From Bosea sp. 124 (GTDB lineage Bacteria > Pseudomonadota > Alphaproteobacteria > Rhizobiales > Beijerinckiaceae), in NCBI RefSeq assembly GCF_003046175.1, contig NZ_PZZM01000001.1, positions 3,551,001-3,615,000 on the forward strand: a stretch of 64,000 bases of DNA. The letters are read 5' to 3'. Made by a program: the position numbers and the translations under genes. This document shows, in pieces, positions 17,520 through 25,821 of the stretch. Position 1 is the stretch's first letter. Every line of letters begins with the position of its first letter. A model generated the notes under the pieces. It was not told the DNA's origin. It searched no databases and saw nothing but the letters and a program-made list of their open reading frames with translations.

Positions 17520-19640
17520 ATGACCGATGTGACGGCAGGAGGGGGCGGCGGCTTCGACATGAGTCGCGGGGCGATGGGGAAACTCCTCAACCGCCCGGAC
17601 CTGTTTCTCGCCATCGGCGTCATGGGCATCCTCGTGGTGCTCATCTTCCCGCTGCCGGCGCTGCTGCTCGACCTGCTGCTGGCGCTCTCGATTATCCTGT
17701 CCGTGCTGGTGCTGATGACGGCGCTGTTCATCGAGGAGCCGCTGGAGTTCTCGGCCTTCCCGACCGTGCTGCTGATTGTCACCATGTTCCGGCTGGCGCT
17801 GAACATGGCCTCGACGCGGCTGATCCTGCAGCATGGGCATGAGGGTGGCGCGGCCGCCGGCCATGTCATTGAGGCCTTTGCCAATTTCGTGATGGGCGGC
17901 AATTTCGTGATCGGGGTGATCGTCTTCACCATCCTGATCATCGTGAATTTCGTCGTGATCACAAAAGGTTCTGGCCGTATCGCGGAAGTTGCGGCGCGCT
18001 TCGCCCTGGACGCCATGCCGGGCAAGCAGATGGCGATCGACGCCGATCTCTCGGCCGGGCTGATCGACCAGGATGTCGCAAAAGTCCGGCGCAAGGCGCT
18101 TGAAGACGAGGCCAATTTCTTCGGCTCGATGGACGGCGCCTCGAAATTCGTGCGTGGCGATGCGATCGCGGCGCTGCTGATCACCTTCATCAACGTGCTC
18201 GGCGGCATCATCATCGGCGTCGCGCAGCAGGGCATGAGCTTTGGCGCGGCGGCCCACAACTACACCACGCTGACGGTCGGCGACGGCCTCGTCAGCCAGA
18301 TCCCGGCGCTGATCGTCTCGACGGCGGCGGGCCTGCTGGTCTCGAAATCGGGCGTGCGCGGCGCCGCCGACAAGGCGCTGGGCAAGCAGCTTTCGGGCTA
18401 TCCGAAGGCGCTCGGCATGTCGGCGGCGGTGATGCTGCTGATTGCGATCCTGCCCGGCATCCCGATGCTGCCCTTCCTCGTGCTGGCCGGGGGCTCGGCC
18501 TGGCTCGCTCGCCATTTCGGCCGCCTCGCCAAGGCGAAGGAGGCCGAGGTCGCCGACGCGGCGCAGGCGGCCTCGCCGCTGCAGGCCGACGGCACGCCGA
18601 AGGAAGAGACGCTCAACGACCTGCTCAAGCTCGACGAGCTCAAGATCGAAATCGGCTACGGCCTGTTGCCGCTGGTCAATTCGGCCGGCGGGCAGGACCG
18701 CCTGACCGACCAGGTGCGCGCGCTGCGCCGGCAGCTCGCGGCCGAACTCGGCTTCGTCATGCCGGCGGTGCGCATCGTCGATAACGTCCAGCTCGAGGCG
18801 AACCACTACTACATCAAGATCAAGGAGATCGATGCGGGCCACGGCATCGTCTATGCCGGCCAGTACATGGCGATGGACCCGATGGGCGGCAGCGTGAACT
18901 TGCCCGGCCACAACGTGCTGGAGCCGACCTTCGGCCTGCCTGCGACCTGGATCGACGGCGCGCTGCAGGACGAGGCGCAGCTGCGCGGCTTCACGGTGGT
19001 CGATGCGGCGACGGTGATCTCGACGCATCTCACCGAGGTGCTGAAGTCGAACATGCCGGAGCTGCTCTCGCATGGCGAGGTGCAGAAGCTGCTGCGCGAG
19101 CTGCCCAAGGACCATGCCGACCTCGTCAAGGAGATCGTGCCGAGCCAGATCTCGACTACCGGCATCCAGCGCGTGCTCCAGCTCCTGCTTTCGGAGCGCA
19201 TCTCGATCCGCGACCTCGCCACCATCATCGAGGGCATCGCGGAGGCCGCCGGCGGGCTCAAGAACCCGCGCGACATCGCCGAGCATGTCCGCATGCGGCT
19301 GGCCCGCCAGATCTGCGCCCAGTTCTCGAACATGCAGGGCAACCTGCCGATCATCACGCTCTCGCCCGCCTGGGAGAGCGTCTTCGCCGAATCGATCGTC
19401 GGGCAGGGCGAGGAGCGCCATCTCGCGATGCAGCCGTCGCGGCTGCAGGAGTTCGTGCATCAGGTCCGCGAGAAGTTCGAGGACGCGGCCCGCATCGGCG
19501 AGATGCCGGCGCTGGTCACCTCCGGCATGGCAAGGCCCTTCGTGCGCCAGATCGTCGAACGCTTCCGGCGCGAGACCCCCGTGCTCTCGCAGGCCGAAAT
19601 CCATCCCCGCGTGCGGTTGAAGACCGTCGGCACCGTCTGA
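17520..19640 (+). CDS. flhA: Flagellar export gate protein FlhA
   Basis: FlhA forms the export gate ring of the flagellar type III secretion system. The frame is open from 17358, but the CtrA-like box at 17443-17458 and the GGGAGCAGG upstream favour the ATG at 17520, giving 706 residues, normal for the family. Residues 30-330 contain about eight membrane helices, with the FHIPEP block visible as FRLALNMASTRLIL and KGSGRIAEVAARFALDAMPGKQMAID. The C-terminal cytoplasmic domain binds chaperones and FliI/FliJ. It is separated from the fliF operon by three non-flagellar genes and is apparently transcribed alone. Confidence 0.96.
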   Translation: MTDVTAGGGGGFDMSRGAMGKLLNRPDLFLAIGVMGILVVLIFPLPALLLDLLLALSIILSVLVLMTALFIEEPLEFSAFPTVLLIVTMFRLALNMASTRLILQHGHEGGAAAGHVIEAFANFVMGGNFVIGVIVFTILIIVNFVVITKGSGRIAEVAARFALDAMPGKQMAIDADLSAGLIDQDVAKVRRKALEDEANFFGSMDGASKFVRGDAIAALLITFINVLGGIIIGVAQQGMSFGAAAHNYTTLTVGDGLVSQIPALIVSTAAGLLVSKSGVRGAADKALGKQLSGYPKALGMSAAVMLLIAILPGIPMLPFLVLAGGSAWLARHFGRLAKAKEAEVADAAQAASPLQADGTPKEETLNDLLKLDELKIEIGYGLLPLVNSAGGQDRLTDQVRALRRQLAAELGFVMPAVRIVDNVQLEANHYYIKIKEIDAGHGIVYAGQYMAMDPMGGSVNLPGHNVLEPTFGLPATWIDGALQDEAQLRGFTVVDAATVISTHLTEVLKSNMPELLSHGEVQKLLRELPKDHADLVKEIVPSQISTTGIQRVLQLLLSERISIRDLATIIEGIAEAAGGLKNPRDIAEHVRMRLARQICAQFSNMQGNLPIITLSPAWESVFAESIVGQGEERHLAMQPSRLQEFVHQVREKFEDAARIGEMPALVTSGMARPFVRQIVERFRRETPVLSQAEIHPRVRLKTVGTV

Positions 19641-19725
19641 GGCCGGCCGCGGCCGCGCATTTCCACGGGTGAGGAATGCCGGCGGCGCAGTGGTCAGCAC
19701 GGCAGGGCGCCGCTAAGCCGGCCCG

Positions 19726-20613
19726 ATGTCGCGAAACGCCCTCTTCTTCGCCGTGATGTGCCTGGTGTGGGGGCTGACCTTCCTGCCGGTGAAGATCGCC
19801 GCCGTCCATGTGCCGCCGGTGTTCTTGGCATGCGTGCGCTTCGTTTTTGCCGGAGCGGCGCTGTTGGCCTGGGCGGGGCGGGACGCGTTCAGGGTGCCGG
19901 TGCGGGTTTGGCCCCGTCTCGCGGGGACGTCGCTCCTGGTCAATGCCGGGGGCTATTCCCTGGTGTTCTGGGGCGTGGCCCATGCGCCGACCGGGCTGGC
20001 GGCAATCGTCAACATGGCGACGATCCCGATCTATTCGCTGCTGGCGAGCCGGGTGATCGAAGGGCAGCCGATCGGGCGCTCCCAGGTCGCGGCGATCGCG
20101 CTCGGTACGGCCGGGCTCGGCTTCCTGTTCGCGACGCGGGCCGCCGGTGGCCTTGATGTCACCAAAGGCGATCCGCTGGAACTCTGGGGGCTGGCTTCGG
20201 TCGCCTTCGGGACGCTGCTCTACTGTGTCGGCGCCGTGCTGACGCGTACGATCGCGACGACGATGCCAACGCTGACGCTCGCCGCCTGGCAGACCCTGTT
20301 CGGTGCGGTCGCGCTGGCTGGCGTGTCGTTCGCCATCGAGCCTGTCGGGGTGCAACAGATCGCGGCGGTGTTCCAGTGGCCGGTGCTGCCGGCGGTGCTG
20401 TTCCTGGTGGTCGCGGGTTCGCTGATGGGCTTCACCATCTATCTGCGGCTGCTGCGCGACTGGGGAGCGTTCAGGGCAGGGCTCTACGCCTTTGTCAGCC
20501 CGGTGATCGCGGTCGGTGTCGGCGTCGCGGTGCTGAACGAGCCGTTCGGCTGGGCGGAGGGCGCTGGCGCTCTGATGATGTTCGGCGCGGCGGCGATCGC
20601 GTTGCGACGCTGA
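19726..20613 (+). CDS. EamA-family (DMT) transporter
   Basis: A 295-residue inner-membrane protein with ten predicted hydrophobic segments arranged as two EamA repeats (about 1-140 and 150-290). The start reads MSRNALFFAVMCLVWGLTF, with the family motif WGLTF, and the second repeat holds the family-typical ending LNEPFGWAEGAGALMMFGAA. Members export amino acids, nucleosides or other metabolites. It follows flhA by 85 bases on the same strand and may be read through, but nothing ties it to flagella. Confidence 0.85.
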   Translation: MSRNALFFAVMCLVWGLTFLPVKIAAVHVPPVFLACVRFVFAGAALLAWAGRDAFRVPVRVWPRLAGTSLLVNAGGYSLVFWGVAHAPTGLAAIVNMATIPIYSLLASRVIEGQPIGRSQVAAIALGTAGLGFLFATRAAGGLDVTKGDPLELWGLASVAFGTLLYCVGAVLTRTIATTMPTLTLAAWQTLFGAVALAGVSFAIEPVGVQQIAAVFQWPVLPAVLFLVVAGSLMGFTIYLRLLRDWGAFRAGLYAFVSPVIAVGVGVAVLNEPFGWAEGAGALMMFGAAAIALRR

Positions 20614-20684
20614 GGCGTCGTTTTCTTAAGCGAAGCGAAGATCCGGGAAACGCCAGATGCCGGGCTCAAGCCCGCGCGAAGGCC

Positions 20685-21722
20685 CTATGGCGGCGGCGCG
20701 ATGCGGGTGTTGCGCTTGAGCTGGGCTCGTTCGAAAGCGAGCACGACCGGCAGCGAGATCACCAGCGGGAGGATGAGATAGAACATCCTCCAGACCAACA
20801 GGGCGGCGAAGACGGCAGGCGCCGGGATGCCCGGCATGACGGCGAGGAAGACCGCCTCCATGACGCCGACGCCGCCGGGAACCTGGCTGAGGAGCCCGGC
20901 GGAGAAAGACAGCAGGAAGGCACCGAGCACGATCAGGAAACCCGGATTGCCCTGCGCGGGCAGGGCGAAATAGATGATGCCGGCGGCGCCCGCCAGTTCC
21001 AGAGGCGCAGCGAGATATTGCCGCGCCACGATCGGCAGCCGCGGATAGATGACCTCGAACCTGCCGATCCGGAACGGCCTGAACTTGAGCCAGGAACCGA
21101 TGGTGTAGAGCGCCACGAAGCCGAGCATCCCGACGCCGATCAGCCGCGCCGTGCTGTCGCCGATCGTGAACCAGCGCGACAGCCGCCCGAGCGGGCGCAG
21201 GATTTCGGGCTCGTAGATCAGCACGAGCCCCATCAGCAGGATCGTGCCGAAGGCGAAGGTGAAGGAGCACAGCGCCACCAGCACGGCGACCTCGCCGGCC
21301 GTCAGCCCCTTCGCCGTATAGGCGCGATAACGCACCATGCCGCCGGAAAAAACCGAGGCGCCGATATTGTGCGACAGCGCATAGGTCACGAAGGAGCACA
21401 GCGAGATGTAGAACCAGGAGATGCCCTTCTCCTTGCCGATATGGATGAGGGCGATGCGGTCGTACCAGGCCAGCGCGGCATAGGCGACGAGGGTCGCGAG
21501 CGCTGCGTGCAGGAAGGCGTCGGTGGGAATGACGGCGATCTTCTGGCCGATCCGGCTGGCGACGATGCGCAGATTGTCCCAGAAGCTGCCCTGCTCGAGC
21601 AGGGCCTCGATGGCGGCGTCCGTTCCCGCTTCGGCCTTGAGCTTCTCCCAGAGCAGATCGACCGACCAGACGACCGCGACGAGTCCGATGATCGGCCAGA
21701 GATAGTCGAGATAGCGTTTCAT
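20685..21722 (-). CDS. YbhN/UPF0104-family integral membrane protein (lysylphosphatidylglycerol synthase TM-like)
   Basis: A 345-residue protein with about eight membrane segments. The family signatures are the conserved region ending HNIGASVFSGGMVRYRAY and the later SQVPGGVGVMEAVFL. It resembles the flippase-like part of MprF but has no aminoacyl transferase domain, so lysyl transfer itself is unlikely. In other bacteria such proteins accompany lipid or glycan transfer. It ends in a short Pro-rich tail. It stands alone, convergent with the EamA gene. Confidence 0.8.
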   Translation of the reverse strand: MKRYLDYLWPIIGLVAVVWSVDLLWEKLKAEAGTDAAIEALLEQGSFWDNLRIVASRIGQKIAVIPTDAFLHAALATLVAYAALAWYDRIALIHIGKEKGISWFYISLCSFVTYALSHNIGASVFSGGMVRYRAYTAKGLTAGEVAVLVALCSFTFAFGTILLMGLVLIYEPEILRPLGRLSRWFTIGDSTARLIGVGMLGFVALYTIGSWLKFRPFRIGRFEVIYPRLPIVARQYLAAPLELAGAAGIIYFALPAQGNPGFLIVLGAFLLSFSAGLLSQVPGGVGVMEAVFLAVMPGIPAPAVFAALLVWRMFYLILPLVISLPVVLAFERAQLKRNTRIAPPP

Positions 21723-21863
21723 GAGACCCGCGGGCTGCGAGGAGGCGTCGGATAAGACGAAGGCACGCCATCCGCCGGGATGGGGCGGCGCGCCTTCGCC
21801 TGTGTGCCAGTGGGCCGGGGCAAGGGCAAGCGGCGTCGCCGCCGCCCGCCTGCGATGGGAGCG

Positions 21864-22247
21864 CTATTTGCCGTTCGTCTTCAGCCACTCGCGCATCATC
21901 GCGATTTCCTTCTCCTGGTCGGCGATGATGCCGGTCGCGAGCGTCTTCAGGGCGGGGTCCTTGCCATGGGCGAGCACGACCTTCGCCATGTCGATCGCGC
22001 CCTGATGATGCGGGATCATGCCGCGCACGAAATCGGCATCGGCATCGCCGGTGAAGGCGATGTCCATGTCCTTGTGCATCTTCATGTTCGCGGCCTTGTA
22101 GGCCGTGGTCGCAACACTGTCGCGGGTCTTGGCGGCCGGGGCGGCCTGGCTGGAATGGCTCTGATGCTGCTGGGCGAGGGCAGGGCCGCCGAGCGCGAGC
22201 AGGCTGATGAAGGCAGAGGCGATGCCGGTGGAGATCAGGCGATTCAT
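21864..22247 (-). CDS. DUF305 family periplasmic protein
   Basis: A 127-residue exported protein. It starts with a Sec signal peptide cleaved after about residue 25 (GGPALAQQ), then His/Gln-rich QQHQSHSSQ, then the DUF305 core with MHKDMDIAFTG, DADFVRGMIPHHQGAIDMA and ADQEKEIAMMREWL. The IPHHQGAI and MHKDM clusters supply His and Met ligands, and several family members bind or resist copper. It lies downstream of another signal-bearing His/Cys-rich gene on the same strand, supporting a metal role. Length is typical. Confidence 0.85.
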   Translation of the reverse strand: MNRLISTGIASAFISLLALGGPALAQQHQSHSSQAAPAAKTRDSVATTAYKAANMKMHKDMDIAFTGDADADFVRGMIPHHQGAIDMAKVVLAHGKDPALKTLATGIIADQEKEIAMMREWLKTNGK

Positions 22248-22339
22248 GGGTGTTGTCCCTGGTTCGGAGATGGCGGCGCGCCGGCCGTTCGGGCCCGGGC
22301 GACCGCTCGTCGATGTCGGTTGGGTTCAGAGGGGCTTTT

Positions 22340-22765
22340 TCAGGGAGCCGCGCGTCGTGGCGGTCGCTCGGCCGGTTCCGGGCCGGCTTCGGCGACGGCG
22401 CGGGCCTGGTGCAGGATGAGACGCTGCCAGCCTGTCGTCAGGGGTTCGACATCCAGTGCCGGGGCCGAGCCGAGCAGTCCGCAGCCGAGAATGCAGCAGG
22501 ACGGCATGGAAGGGCCGGCCTTGCCGGGTTGGCTGTCGTCGTCATGACAGGGCGCCGGTGACTGTGCCTGATGGGCGCCGTGATGGGCGTGGGGTTTCGC
22601 CATGGCCGGCGACCGGGCCGGGGCGGTGGCATGGAGGGAGGAAGCGGCCAGCGTTGCATGCGGCAGGACCGCCAGCAGCATGACCGCCAGCGCCGCCGCG
22701 AGACGCCAGAGCGCCGCGCCGCCGCGCCGCCGCCGTCCCGATATCGAAGGAATGCCGTGCCTCAT
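22340..22765 (-). CDS. Exported His/Cys-rich small protein, probably metal-related
   Basis: A 141-residue protein with a basic N-terminus and one hydrophobic signal or anchor segment (about 18-40). It then has His-rich stretches (KPHAHHGAHQ, CHDDD) and a Cys cluster SCCILGCGLL near residues 88-98. This resembles DUF2946-like proteins found near copper genes, but the family match is uncertain. It lies 92 bases upstream of the DUF305 gene on the same strand, probably in one operon. A 27-bp palindrome sits just upstream (22782-22808). The C-terminal third is Arg/Pro/Ala-rich and uninformative. Confidence 0.6.
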   Translation of the reverse strand: MRHGIPSISGRRRRGGAALWRLAAALAVMLLAVLPHATLAASSLHATAPARSPAMAKPHAHHGAHQAQSPAPCHDDDSQPGKAGPSMPSCCILGCGLLGSAPALDVEPLTTGWQRLILHQARAVAEAGPEPAERPPRRAAP

Positions 22766-22781
22766 CGCGTCATGATCTTTC

Positions 22782-22808
22782 CGCCGCGATCATGTCATGA
22801 TCGCGGCG
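22782..22808. promoter_or_regulatory. 27-bp perfect palindrome between divergent genes
   Basis: Two 13-base arms, CGCCGCGATCATG and CATGATCGCGGCG, are perfect inverted copies around one central T. It lies 17 bases upstream of the start codon of the His/Cys-rich gene and 77 bases upstream of the acetyltransferase gene. An extra TCATGATC occurs at 22770-22777. No T-run makes it a convincing terminator for either direction, and neither gene reads towards it, so an operator is more likely. Confidence 0.5.
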
Positions 22809-22885
22809 CGGCGCTCTTTCAGATTCGTGATTGCCGAACAGACCTGCCGGATTCTCCAACCGGCCCGTTTCCCGAAGATGACGCG

Positions 22886-23500
22886 ATGACATCAACGCTG
22901 ACCATCAGCCTCACCGGCACCACCGATCTGCCGCCGGGCAAGATCGCCGCCATCGTGACATCGCTCGAGATGCTCGCGCCGCCGCCGGTCCGGCCCGATC
23001 CGCCCGGCGTCGAAGGCTTTGCGCTGGAGCGCATCGGCGCTGCCGAGGTCGAACGCTATCTCGCCATGTATCGCCGGCTCGGCGAGCGCTGGATGTGGTT
23101 CAGCCGGCTGGTCAAGCCTGTCGGCGAGGTCGAGGCGATCCTGGGCGATGCGAACGTCGAGACCTTTGTGGTCCGGCACGAGGGCGCTGATGTCGGCCTG
23201 CTGGAACTGGATTTCAGGGTCGGGAGCGAAGCCGAGCTCGCCTTCTTCGGCCTCGATGAGCGCGTGCTGGGCAAGGGGGCCGGGCGCTGGCTGATGAACC
23301 GGGCGCTGGCGCTCGCCTGGGCGAAGCCGATCTCACGCTTCTGGGTGCACACCTGCACGCTCGACCACCAGGGCGCGCCGGAATTCTACCAGCGCTCGGG
23401 ATTCGTGGTGTTCAAGCGCGGGATCGAGGTCGATGACGATCCGCGGCTGGCCGGCCGGATGCGGCGCGACTGCGCCCCGCATCATCCGGTCATCGGCTAG
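22886..23500 (+). CDS. GNAT-family N-acetyltransferase
   Basis: A 204-residue cytoplasmic acyltransferase using acetyl-CoA. The frame is open from 22571, but ATG 22886 is the only good start before the conserved part. The GNAT core runs from about residue 45, with the acetyl-CoA loop in LGKGAGRWLMNRALALAW and the late motif HQGAPEFYQRSGFVVFKRG. The substrate is unknown. It diverges from the metal-related pair; the shared upstream region holds the 27-bp palindrome. Confidence 0.8.
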   Translation: MTSTLTISLTGTTDLPPGKIAAIVTSLEMLAPPPVRPDPPGVEGFALERIGAAEVERYLAMYRRLGERWMWFSRLVKPVGEVEAILGDANVETFVVRHEGADVGLLELDFRVGSEAELAFFGLDERVLGKGAGRWLMNRALALAWAKPISRFWVHTCTLDHQGAPEFYQRSGFVVFKRGIEVDDDPRLAGRMRRDCAPHHPVIG

Positions 23501-23505
23501 CAACG

Positions 23506-23820
23506 TCAGAGGCGGGCCAGCCCCCAGCAACCCGCGCCAAACAGGGCCAGCCATGGCCATGCCAGCGCATCGAGCCAGTTGGGGCCGTGGTGGACCGGGC
23601 TGCCGCTGGCCCAGAGGGTGAAGAGCGCTGCAAAGCCGGCAAGCGTCGAGAGCCCCATCAGGGCGCTGGATCGGGCGATTTTGCGAGGACGGGCTGCCAT
23701 CGCCGGCCGTGCCAGCGCGGTAGCCCAGGCCAGCAGGGCGATCAGACCGTAGATCGCTGCGCTGGCCGCAAGGACGGCCAGCAGGATGAGGCCGTCCATG
23801 CGAATGGCGATGTCGCTCAT
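23506..23820 (-). CDS. Small membrane protein of unknown function
   Basis: A 104-residue protein with three hydrophobic segments (about 8-35, 52-70 and 82-102) separated by a basic loop ARPRKIARSS. No family is recognised. It converges with the acetyltransferase gene, leaving five bases between the stop codons. The ATG is at 23820, with no strong ribosome binding site. Confidence 0.6.
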   Translation of the reverse strand: MSDIAIRMDGLILLAVLAASAAIYGLIALLAWATALARPAMAARPRKIARSSALMGLSTLAGFAALFTLWASGSPVHHGPNWLDALAWPWLALFGAGCWGLARL

Positions 23821-23855
23821 CCGGCTCTCATCAAGAGGGCAAAGCCGGATTCAGG

Positions 23856-23893
23856 CGAAAAGCCGGTTCCCGCTTCTTCGCATCCCGCTCTGG
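23856..23893 (+). repeat. Dispersed intergenic repeat, copy 1
   Basis: This sequence, starting cgaaaagccggttccc and ending cccgctctgg, aligns with 38611-38647 and with the complement of 44691-44727. The shared core is about CGAAAA-CGG-TTCCC-CTTTTCG-ATC-TGCTCT. Similar elements are widespread between genes in Hyphomicrobiales. Confidence 0.45.
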
Positions 23894-23949
23894 CATCAAC
23901 GCAAACCGGCCGCGACGCTTCGGTCGGTTTACCGATTGGACGCGGCCGG

Positions 23950-24354
23950 TCAGGCGCGCGGGCGCAGGCCGATCGAATCCATCATCGCCTGGTCGCGGGC
24001 GGCTTCGGCTGCGCGCTCAGTGGCCCGCTCGCGGTCGTCGAGAATCTCGACCTTCTTCATGTCCTCGAAGGCTTCCTGCAGCTCGGCCTTGGCGTCGTCG
24101 AGCTGACCCTTCAGATTGTCGGCGGACTGACGCAGATTGTCGCGACGGCCCAGCGCGGCCTTGGCATAGGTCGGATAGGCGAAATGGGCAGGGTCGGAAA
24201 TGCCGGCCCGCGCTTCCTCGCTCTGGATTTCACGATCCAGGTCGGTCGCCATGCGATGAAAATCGGCGATCATCATCTCGATCTGGCTTACCCGGCGGCG
24301 TTTTTCATCCACCTGGAAGCGTTTGAGACGCAAAAGTGTCTCTCGCGACTTCAT
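23950..24354 (-). CDS. fliJ: Flagellar export protein FliJ
   Basis: FliJ is a coiled-coil chaperone and the central stalk of the FliI ATPase ring, promoting ordered export. The 134-residue protein begins MKSRETLLRLKRFQVDEKRR, the typical FliJ start, and is almost wholly helical and charged, with heptad-like spacing through about residue 120. Length is normal. In most genomes it directly follows fliI; here an MFS gene on the other strand separates them (24604-25818). The 249 bases upstream of fliJ hold no recognised promoter. Confidence 0.88.
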   Translation of the reverse strand: MKSRETLLRLKRFQVDEKRRRVSQIEMMIADFHRMATDLDREIQSEEARAGISDPAHFAYPTYAKAALGRRDNLRQSADNLKGQLDDAKAELQEAFEDMKKVEILDDRERATERAAEAARDQAMMDSIGLRPRA

Positions 24355-24603
24355 GTCGTTTCCAACTCCTGATTACGCATCGATCGAACGCCGACCCCTC
24401 GGCGCGCGACCGGAACTCCATACCGCGAGACAAAAAGCACAATGGCGCAAGGAGGTTGACCGTTCCTTACCGAAAACCGCTGCTTTTGACGCATGGCGCA
24501 GCCGCGCCCGGGCTGCTGACGCCTGCGGACGGGGCGGTCTAGTAGCTGTCGCCTGCATCACGACCCGCAGCATCGTCCTGCGTCCCGCCCGTGGATCCTC
24601 GCC

Positions 24604-25818
24604 TTGCCAGCCTTGCCGCGCCTTCCGGAGCATGGACTGCTGATCTGCGGTCTCGTCGTCACGCGCATCATCGGCTGGGGCACGACATTCTATGCGCCCT
24701 CTGTGCTGGCGCGCGACATCGGGCGCGATCTCGGGCTCGACATCACCGTGCTGTTCGGCGGCATCACCATCCTGCTGGTGACGGGGGCTGCCCTCGCCCC
24801 GGCCGTCGGCCGCCATCTCGACCGCGAGGGCACGCGCCGGGCGATGTGCATCGGCGCCGTGGTCTGCGCGATCGGGCTGGCGTTGCTGGGCGCGGCGCAG
24901 GGGCCGGTCAGCTATCTCGCGAGCTGGGTCGTCATCGGTGTCGGGCATGCCTTTTCGCTGGCGAATGTTGGCAGCGTCACGGTGGCCCAGTTGATGGGCT
25001 CGCGCACGAGGCGGGTGCTCGGCCTGATGATGCTCGCGACCGGGCTGTCCTCGTCTGTGTTCTGGCCGCTGGCGGCGCTGCTCTCCGAAGCCTGGGGCTG
25101 GCGGGCGACCTGGCTGATCTTCGCCGCGATGCAGATCGTCATCGTGCTGCCGATCTATGCCGCGGTCCCGCGCCGGCACAGGCCCGATGCCGAAATCGCC
25201 AAGGCCGTGCCGCCCGGAGCCGAGCTCGAGGCCGACAGGGAGCGCGTGCCGCCGCAGCATCGCCGTGCGGCATTCTGGCTCGTCGCGGTGGTCTTCTCGG
25301 CGAGCGGGCTGGTGTCCTGGGGCCTGCCGCTGCATCTGATCGACCTGTTGCACAACTCCGGCATCGGCCAGGCCGAGGCGGTCGGCATCGCCGCGCTGAG
25401 CGGCCCGGCGACGCTGCTGGCGCGGCTGGTCGACGCCATGATCGGGGAGCGGCTGCCGGTGGAGCGGACGGCGCTGGCCGGGTTGATGCTCGGGCCGCTA
25501 TCCTGTTTTCTGCTGGTGCTCGGGCCCGGGTCGCAAGTTGCGGCAGTCGCCTTCGTGCTCTGCTTCAGCGGGGCGATGGGCGTGATTTCCGTCGCCCGGG
25601 CGACGCTGCCGCTCGCGCTGTTCGGACGGCGCGGCTTCGCCACGATGATGGGCCGGCTGACCGTGCCGCAGAACCTCGCCTTCGCAGCGGCGCCGCTGCT
25701 CTTCGCGGTGATGATCGAGCAGTTCGGGCGGGATGTGGCGCTGATCGCGTCCGCCGCGATCCAGGTTTTCGCCCTGCTGGCGATGGCGGCGCTGATGCGG
25801 CGGCTCGGCCGGTCCTGA
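24604..25818 (+). CDS. Major facilitator superfamily transporter (YbfB/OFA-like)
   Basis: A 404-residue protein with about 12 hydrophobic segments, two groups of six joined by a charged loop near 180-215 (PRRHRPDAEIAK). It begins at an uncertain TTG (24604); a later start is possible. Motifs RIIGWGTTFYAPSVLA and LDREGTRRAMCIG fit the MFS. The substrate is unknown. It lies between fliJ and fliI on the opposite strand, and its stop is three bases from the fliI stop, so it interrupts the usual fliI-fliJ pair. Confidence 0.8.
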   Translation: MPALPRLPEHGLLICGLVVTRIIGWGTTFYAPSVLARDIGRDLGLDITVLFGGITILLVTGAALAPAVGRHLDREGTRRAMCIGAVVCAIGLALLGAAQGPVSYLASWVVIGVGHAFSLANVGSVTVAQLMGSRTRRVLGLMMLATGLSSSVFWPLAALLSEAWGWRATWLIFAAMQIVIVLPIYAAVPRRHRPDAEIAKAVPPGAELEADRERVPPQHRRAAFWLVAVVFSASGLVSWGLPLHLIDLLHNSGIGQAEAVGIAALSGPATLLARLVDAMIGERLPVERTALAGLMLGPLSCFLLVLGPGSQVAAVAFVLCFSGAMGVISVARATLPLALFGRRGFATMMGRLTVPQNLAFAAAPLLFAVMIEQFGRDVALIASAAIQVFALLAMAALMRRLGRS

Positions 25819-25821
25819 CGA

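Noticed and set aside
16995..19700. 901-codon open frame on the minus strand opposite flhA
   Set aside because: It is a GC-driven shadow of flhA, low in hydrophobic residues and rich in Arg/Asp/His. Only its last 104 codons (16995-17309) lie outside flhA and look real.
24440..24480. Possible sigma-54 promoter before fliJ (minus strand ggaacggtcaacctccttgc)
   Set aside because: Spacing between GG and GC is one base too long.
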